This document shows, piece by piece, positions 57,107 to 64,000 of a stretch of DNA of 64,000 bases. A program made the position numbers and the translations under genes. The notes beneath the pieces are model-generated. The model was given only the letters and a program-made list of their open reading frames with translations. It was not told where the DNA came from and ran no database searches. How positions within the stretch are numbered: the stretch's first letter is position 1; every line of letters begins with the position of its first letter. Source of the stretch: Triglochin maritima (lineage: Eukaryota > Streptophyta > Magnoliopsida > Alismatales > Juncaginaceae); contig OY821775.1 in assembly GCA_963682175.1 (NCBI GenBank), positions 14,914,501 to 14,978,500 on the forward strand, given 5' to 3'.

Positions 57107-57148
57107 CCTACCGCCTAGGCGACCGTCTACCTGAACGTTGCTAGTATG

Positions 57149-57766
57149 AGCTGAAATGAGCTCCTACAAAGATCGATCGATCCTTAAAGGCGGAAAATGC
57201 ATCTAAGTTGGTATGGACACTTTTCAACGATTCAAGCCTTAACTATTTTGTTGAAATTTTGTAGTTATATTATATATTTAATTTAATTTCCATCACTGAA
57301 ATGTCAACTTCGTGAACGCGATTGATGAGGAAAATTGATGTATATGGTTGCGTTTTCCCATTGGTTTCGTATATGCGATAAATTGTTTCGTTATATAGTA
57401 TTTTGACAAACCTGGACCATGTAATCCTCCTACAATTATCCGAAAGTCAATCATCATAATTAATTCAAATGAAGTAAATTTTAGTATAAAACTACTCACA
57501 CTTCTGTTGTTGTTATCATGTAATACAATCAGCATGTTCGATGGATTGATGTGAAAAGAAAAAAAATCGACAAACATGTGTGTAATAGATTTGTAGAAAA
57601 TCATTTAGAAAATAGGATAACTGGACTTTGAAGGTGATTAAAGTTCTACGTGATTGAAAGGTAGGAATCTTAATTTTTTTGAAAATGGGGTTCTAAGCTT
57701 CCATAAATCAACTTGAAAAAGAGTTCCTCCACTTCTGCTCATCGAAGTAATCTGGTTTCCTATATT
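57149..57766. other. AT-rich intergenic region
   Basis: No gene recognised; short minus-strand ORFs look accidental. Confidence 0.5.
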
Positions 57767-58933
57767 TGTAACGTCTCGAAACACAGCGAAAAATTTAAAA
57801 TAAATAACAACTAGATTACAATCCAAAAGAGTGGGACCACTACTCAAATACATCACCAAACGTGAACCAATATACAAGAGTTTGTCAAAAATATGATTAC
57901 ATCAAGGATATCAACTACGAGTATATACAATACATGTAATCATAAACTACCTAAAAAGATAGACAACAGGATTTGGTCCTAAGCATGCTACTCCGCCGTC
58001 ACCACCTCCTAACACCACTCACGGCCTGAAATGCAACATAAAATTATGCCTGAGTTTCCATAAGGAAACCTTGTATATCAGACTCTCCTAACACATATAT
58101 GAACAACTACAACAACAAGGCATAAAATGCAACAAAAACATGTCATCGCTGTCGATACTGGGCACCAGGGACCTCTCTCCCAACCACAGTAGACACGAAG
58201 ACACGGGCTCTAGGGTCCTCTCACCCCAATCCCCACAACAAATGTGCACACAAGGCACCCGCCGGACAGAACCTCGGCCAACAGACCACACGTGCGCAAA
58301 AACACCTGCCGGTCGAAGTCTCGGCCAACACACAACTTGTGCATAAAGGGCACCCGCTCCGTAGAGCCACCACCGATCACTATCAGGTTGGTGTGTCCCT
58401 TCCATTGCCCCAAAAAGGTCGGTGAACCTGTTGCCCTCAGAGCAAATCACACTCTACAAAATACCAGACTGAGCAGAAACAGTCGACCGCAACAGACATG
58501 TCGGTCGACCGGTTTCCTCCAGGAACGCAACAGACATGCAGGACATGTACGATCGACCACAACACTTCCTCGGCATCAATACGTGGAAGACGTTGTGAAG
58601 ACCCAAAAACTGTGGCGGCAACGCAATCCGGTAGGCGACCTCCCCAACTCGGTCTAAGATCTCGAACGGTCCGACATACCTTAGACTGAGCTTCCCCTTC
58701 TTCCCAAACCTCAGTACTCCCCGGGATGGGGAATCTTCTGAAACATATGGTCGCCGACCTCAAATCTCAAGTCTCGTCTACGCTTATCAGCGTAACTCTT
58801 CTGCCTGCTCTGAGCTGCTGCAAGTCTCTTCCTGACCACATCAACCTTGTCAGCGTATAACTGCACTAACTCAGGCTCAACCAACTGTCTCTTGCCTACA
58901 TAACTCCAGCAAACTGGTGGTCTGCATGGCCGA
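57767..58933 (-). mobile_element. Chromovirus fragment: LTR piece joined to integrase C-terminus
   Basis: The left edge TGTAACGTCTCGAAACACAGCG is the complement of a Tekay-like LTR end. LTR-like sequence with decamers at 58480 and 58502 (22 bp apart) runs to about 58560. From there to 58933 the minus strand encodes, in shifting frames, the integrase tail ([60 protein letters not shown]), closely related to 36000-36340. The chromodomain, 3' leader and LTR start are missing between the two parts. The right side is cut by the LTR at 58934. Confidence 0.78.
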
Positions 58934-60050
58934 TGATTGATCGTTTTATATTAACCGCAAGTGCACGGCCGCGTTGAAGCGGTGGCAAATACGGGTCGTC
59001 CACTGGGAGGTGTGTCGGCGTTTGGTTTGTGCGAAGGCGAGTGGTAAAGAAATGAGAGAAATGTTGATTACACTAAACTATACTAAGAATGCAAAAGGAA
59101 ATGAAAGATAATCAATAAAACTAAACCCCATAGGGGGTAGAGAAATAATGTGAATATAAAGATGTGTGTGTGTTCAATTAAGCTCCTCACAACATGTAGT
59201 GCATGAAATCATAAAACTACATCCAACTTTGCCTCCACATGAATTAAGATAAGACTACATCATTAAAACATACAAGACAATAATTGGAATGAAGCTAAAT
59301 GAACTCATGTATAAAGACTAGACCATACTTTTCCTCCACATGAATTAAGATAACCCAATATCATTAAAACATACAAGACATTAACAAAGGTAAAGGCAAC
59401 AAGAGTACATACACTATAAATTGTGTTTCCAATATTAACTTCATCCATATCCTAACCTTATCATTCCCCATAAAAGAGGTCCACTAATCAAAGCATAAGC
59501 TAAGCTTCATTCAAGAGCATTAGCATATCAAAGATAAGAGTGAAAACCCATTAGATGGTTATGGAAATCATATAAAGCTCAAGGGATAAAGATAACACAC
59601 ACTTAATACACTACATTACCATATCACATATTTCTCCACCCCCTAAATGGGGATGGAACTACTCACTACTCATTACACTAACTACATTAACAAAATGAAA
59701 CATAATACTGAAATGAAATTAATCTAAGAAAGCAAGAAACATTAAAGAAACTAAAAGAACATGAGACTAAAGAAACATGCAATACATGTAAATTGAAATT
59801 AACTAAGCAATGTAAAAACTAAAGCAAACAACAATTAACTACAAAACTTCTATTATTACTCACTCCAAATTACAAGCAGCCCTTCCTCCACCAGAGTTTT
59901 GCTTCAAGGATTCACTCTTAGTAGGGAAGAAGACCACCAAGAGGGAGATGTGTACAATGGAAGGTGAAGAGTTCTATTTATAGCTAAAGAAAAAGGCAAT
60001 CCGGGACAATCCCCCGATGTGGGACTAAACAGATACCAAAAATAGCCTAA
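58934..60050 (-). repeat. Partial 3' LTR of the right-hand Athila-like element
   Basis: Aligned to 55267-56330 by eye, with scattered differences. Similarity stops soon after GGGACAATCCCCCGATGTGGGACTA. The right limit is approximate. Confidence 0.7.
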
Positions 60051-60214
60051 ACATCCCCAAATCTCCACATAGGGCAATCCCTACCACCCGTGTAACGAGA
60101 GTTCGGTCGGCGCATCCCAAGTCAGATGACTCGAAAGCACCAGGCACAAAGTCTTTTTCTTTTCTTTTTCTTTTTTTTAAACTATGTACAACAATAGGTT
60201 TCCATCTTCATATG

Positions 60215-63200
60215 TCAAGGGACATCAAATGGGAACCCACCATCTCTCGTGCCAGAAATGCACATGCATGGGCTTGCAACATACAAAACAGAATTGCTTG
60301 ACCACCTGACACCCTTATAAGCGTTGTGGTCGTTTGATGCCTCTTGAGAGTGAGCAAGATAGGAGGCATGAATGAGAGGTGAACCTCTATCAGGTTGAAG
60401 GGTATCAGGTGGTTGATTCTTAACCCACATGGGGTCCTCAGCAGATACAGAATGAAGATCATGTGGCCCAGAGGCCATAAAAATGGTATCTTGTGGCTCA
60501 AAAGCCACATGATCGAAAGGTTGTGGCTCAAGGGCCACGTGATCAAAAGGATGTGGCTCAAGGGCCACAAGATCAAAAGAATGTGGCTCAAGGGCCACAA
60601 GATCAAAAGGAGGTGGCACTGAGGCCACATGATCAGAACATAAGACACCTTCTTGTGTCAGCCCAGGTGAAACATCTTCACCACCTTCAGGATCTTCATC
60701 GAACAATTCTCTGAAGTACTTGAAGGTGCCCTCAACTTCAATTTCATTCAAACCCTGGATAAGGTTGACCCCAACAGGGTCATTGAAGGCACCTGGCTTC
60801 TTGCCTATAGTGAAGATGTTGAAATCAGCGTATTGACTACCATAAGTCAAGCGCATCAGACCATTGCTACAAATGATCAATGCATTGGAAGTCGCAAGGA
60901 ATGGTCGCCCCAGAATGACAGGAATTTATCCAAGTGGGTTTGGCACAGGTTCAGTATCCAAGACAAAGAAGTCGACTGGATAAATGAACTCTCCCACTTT
61001 GATCAGCACATCTTCCACCACACCCCTCGGTTTCTTCATAGACCTATCACCCAATTGAAGAGTGGTCTTTGTTTGTTTGAGGTCTCCAAGACCGAGGTGG
61101 ACGTAGACAGAATATGGTAGAAGGTTAACAGATTCACCAAGGTCCAATAAGGCTCGATGTATGGACACATCACCAATCACACAAGAGATAGTAGGACAAC
61201 CAGGGTCCTTGTACTTGACTTGCATGGGTTGTGCCAACAAAGAACTCACATTAGCCGCAAGAAAAGCTTTCTTTGGAACATGAGTTTTTCTCTTCTTGGT
61301 ACATAAGTCCTTGAGAACCTTGGCATAATGTGGCATTTGCTGAATCACCTCCAACAGAGGGATGTTCACCTTAACTTGCCTAAACATCTCAAGCAACTTG
61401 TCATGCTGATCTGAGGTTTTCTTTTTAAGAAGCTCAGGGAATGGCACCTTCGGGGCATAAGGGTGCGAAGGAACATCAGAATTCTGGTCCAAAGAAGCAT
61501 GAGTGGGGACCTCAGAATCTGATTCCTTTGACCCAAAAGGAGACAAGGGGACCTCAGGGTTCGGCCCCATTGTCGAAGGAAATGTAGAAGGAACCTCAGG
61601 ATAAGACTCCTTCCTGGAAGTATTGGTGGAGGGAACCTCAGGATCCGGCTCCCTCAGAGATGCAGGTATCACCGCAGGTCTGGTGACACCAAGAGATGGT
61701 GATGACAAGGAAGACACCCCAATGTGGTTATCCACCTCCTTACCAGACCTCAAAGTATGAATCACATTAATGTGATGGGTCGGTTCAGAGGTAGCATGAG
61801 GTACAGGTGGCCTTCCTTGAGAATGGGTTCCCCGAGGATTCACCTCAGGTTGACTCGGGAACTGACCCTTCTCGCGTTCATGGAATTGATGAGACAACTA
61901 GCTAACTTGCATTTCCAAAGCCTTGATTGTACTTTGCAACGCTTGAAGGGTTAGATCACAAGAAGGGTCCTTGGGGTCAACCCGCTGGGGTGGTGGAGTC
62001 TGGTTGGAATAACCCGACGATGAGGCATAAGCAGGTTGGTAATTATGGTGTTGAGACCTTTGATGTGGGGGTTGTTAGGTCACCGATGGGCGTGGAGGTT
62101 GATAAGGTGGAGGTTGAGGTTGAGCGTGCGAGCTCCGACCGTTACCCCCACTAGGCCCCCAAGAGAAGTTAGGATGGTTACGTCATCCCGGGTTGTAGGA
62201 GTGATTGTACGAGTCGTTACAGGGCCTCTGTTGATACATCGCATTTGCATGCTCAGTATCCCTTGGAGCGTAAGCGCATTCCAAGTCATCATGGCCCGTA
62301 AGTCCACACCTACCACACCCGGGAGTAGCGACCTGAGCTACAGGAGTTCGGTCTAACTCTAAACTCTCAATCCTACGCATGAGAGCAGTCATTTTCGCCT
62401 CAGACGCGATCGATGACTCAACTTGATAAGATCCAGCTCGACCAGAAGACCTGGCGGCTGGTGGCTCTCTCATGGTATTCCACTCGAAGGTACGTTCAGC
62501 CTTAGACTCAAAAGTATCTCATGCCTCCTCGATGGGTTTCATTTGGAAGTCACCCTGACACATCTACTCCAACAATGTGCGGGTGTTGTAGTTGATGCCC
62601 TCATAAATAATTTGGCACAGCTGCCATAACTCAAATCCATGATGAGGGCACTGTTGGAGAATGTCCTTGAACCTATCAAAGAAACCATGAAAAGATTCGG
62701 TCTCAGTCTGATACATTTGATGTATCTGGTGCCGTATCTGTTAAGTTTTCCTTTAAGGGAAAAATCTCTTCAGAAATACGGTCACGAAGTCATCCCAAGA
62801 CTGAATAGAGCTCGCCGGGAGGCTGTACATCCATTTCTTTGTGTTATCCTTCAACGCGAAAGAAATCATCCTCAACCGGACTGAATCCTCGTCAAGCTGT
62901 TGAAGCTTGAACATGGAGCATACTTCCTCGAATTCGCGTATAAAAATATACGGATCCTCCTTATTAGCAGTAAAGGTTGGAAGCATGCTCACATATTGAG
63001 GTTTCAGTTCATAGTTGTTCCCACGAGCAGGGGGAAGAACTATACAAGAAGGCTACGCGGCCCGAACAGGATGGGTCCGCTCCCACAAAGTCATCGGTAT
63101 ATCCTGTCGAGCTAAAGGTGGTGGTGCACCACAAACTCGATCCTGACCGAATCTCCCTTCCTCTCGAGTCAGAGGAGGAGGAGGAGAAGGAGGTCTACGT

Positions 63201-63340
63201 GGTGGTGGAAATGGACCGAGGTAATCTACGTACGGAACCCGGTCTCCCTCGCCACCACGAGACGACTTGGCCTCATGCTCCGATGGAGCACGAGGCGGAG
63301 ATGGTCGCTCACCAAGACCGTCCATCTCAGAAAAATGCAC
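60215..63340 (-). pseudogene. Gag-protease polyprotein, nine in-frame stops, no frameshift
   Basis: One frame from the ATG at 63340 (MHFSEMDG) to the stop at 60215. Gag domain: DPYIFIREFEEVCSMF, WMYSLPASSIQSWDDF and ILQQCPHHGFE (about 62600-62960). Then a CCHC-like CGRCGLTGHDDLEC (about 62280-62320) and Pro-rich linkers. The protease has LLDLGESVNLLPYSVY (near 61110-61155), where the relative at 7219 has DLGAS, so the residue after Asp-Leu-Gly is Glu instead of Ala. After FLATSNALIICSNGLM comes a C-terminal tail with repeated VALEPHPFDH units. Stops: AA*PS, FFP*RK, KT*QI, LE*MC, EA*DT, PG*RN, VT*QP, VS*LS and LG*IP. All are one transition from Gln or Trp codons, several of them expected from the relative. 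Non-functional. Confidence 0.82.
60480..60630 (-). repeat. In-frame 30-bp minisatellite in the gag-protease tail
   Basis: About five copies of a 30-nt unit (plus-strand theme ATGTGGCTCAAGGGCCACA followed by AGATCAAAAG). On the minus strand each encodes a 10-residue unit like FDHVALEPQP. Confidence 0.85.
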
Positions 63341-64000
63341 TCTCTCAAGTCGAGCGCTCTCACCAGAACGAGCTCAACCTCGCATAAAAATGCTCGATTC
63401 GACTCTAAAATAACACACAACAGAAGGTGTACTAGAGGAGGAGACTACGCGTAGAAAATAGATGAGGAGAGGACTCATATGAGGAGGGAAGAATCCCTAG
63501 ATCTAACGTGGGTAGTGGGATCAGGCAGAAGCCTAACTAGCAAGCACAGCTCAAACAACTTAAGGCTATGGGTCCTTAGGCTAGACGACGCCCAACTTCG
63601 AGGTCACTAGCCTCGACACGCCTCACCTCCCTACAACGAGGACCAAAATGCCCAGCAAGTGATACCAGATCCAGAAATCCAGTACCTCCTACTATCGACA
63701 AGGTAGGCAACGCCGATCAGGTCATGACGATCTCAACTAGATTACTCTCCTGGTGCGTCCGCAATCCTTAGGGCCAATGTCTACTTGCTTTTAGTTAAGA
63801 CTTGATTAAGAGTGATTTTTGGGGCTAAGGAAAGGGTGATGAAATCCCCCACCTTATCTTTTATGGAACATCCCCTCCTTAGTTGCGTTTTGATCCTAAA
63901 TCTAGCAATCAATCGCTCCAATCAAACGCTCAACTCACTCTTGTCCTGATGCAATTCCTACTAACTAATGCATGGGCATACAAGATGCATGAATAAGTGT
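63341..64000. other. Leader of the right-hand Athila-like element
   Basis: Resembles 9900-10500: shared patterns include the AAGCACAGCTCAAACAA stretch, AGACGAC-CC and GGGTGATGAAATCCCC. No coding feature is supported. Confidence 0.55.

Larger units (their letters stand above)
52515..57140 (-). mobile_element. hAT DNA transposon with nested LTR element
   Basis: Left end CAACGTTCTGGGACCGCCTAGGCGG; right end (reverse complement) CAACGTTCAGGTAGACGG followed by TCGCCTAGGCGG. Identical 8-mers ctagtatg flank it (52507-52514 and 57141-57148), the hAT hallmark. It contains a broken minus-strand hAT transposase and, near its right end, an Athila-like LTR element (55267-57106). Without that insertion it is about 2.8 kb. 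Confidence 0.88.
58934..64000 (-). mobile_element. Athila-like gag-protease element, 5' end beyond window
   Basis: Begins with an LTR TGATTGATCGTTTTATATTAACC (58934) like that at 55267. The LTR is cut off at about 60050 relative to the 55267 copy, and the 3' interior with PPT is missing. A gag-protease frame follows on the minus strand (60215-63340), then a leader matching 9793-10500 of the first element. PBS and 5' LTR lie to the right of 64000. No RT or integrase was seen between LTR and protease. Confidence 0.8.

Overview
The window is plant nuclear DNA from a species with a repeat-rich genome, probably a eudicot; I cannot name the species. It shows Ty3/gypsy chromoviruses primed by initiator tRNA-Met, Athila/Tat-like gag-protease elements primed by tRNA-Asp, a Ty1/copia remnant, a MULE with a plant mobile domain (PMD) gene, hAT and PIF/Harbinger elements and MITEs. 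Only one locus looks like an intact host gene: a two-exon ARM-repeat protein gene at 20559-22841 (+). Almost everything else is nested mobile DNA or AT-rich intergenic sequence.

Layout. 1-4119: decayed minus-strand copia element with an LTR at 3886-4119. 4342-20408: a 16 kb Mutator-like element (MULE) with long TIRs, subterminal inverted-repeat arrays and a near-matching 9-bp target duplication. It carries a broken MuDRA-type transposase (13213-17492) and a broken PMD gene (17832-19695). A 7.3-kb gag-protease-only gypsy element (5002-12328, minus) sits just after the MULE's putative TATA box and itself holds a 136-bp hAT-type MITE. A solo copia-type LTR (15449-16969) splits the transposase gene. 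20559-22841: the ARM gene, with its ATG about 150 bp from the MULE end. 23010-27283: four MITEs. 30182-38469: a nearly intact, young Tekay/Del-like chromovirus with matching 5-bp TSDs and a single in-frame stop in reverse transcriptase. 41484-43964: a Harbinger element carrying only a decayed Myb/SANT ORF1. 46146-51693: a minus-strand chromovirus derivative with gag but no pol. 52515-57140: an hAT element with a perfect 8-bp TSD, a broken transposase and a nested Athila-like LTR element. 57767-58933: a chromovirus fragment cut by another Athila-like gag-protease element (58934 to beyond 64000).

How the parts relate. Autonomous-type and gag-only elements of the same lineages lie together, so the gag-only ones may have been mobilised in trans by complete relatives. 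Stop codons in the old gag-protease frames are nearly all explained by C-to-T or G-to-A transitions, as expected from decay of methylated cytosines.

The least expected pattern is a palindromic decamer, CGGTCGACCG. It occurs in closely spaced pairs (19-22 bp start to start) in the LTRs of several different LTR families in this window.

All coordinates and alignments were made by eye.
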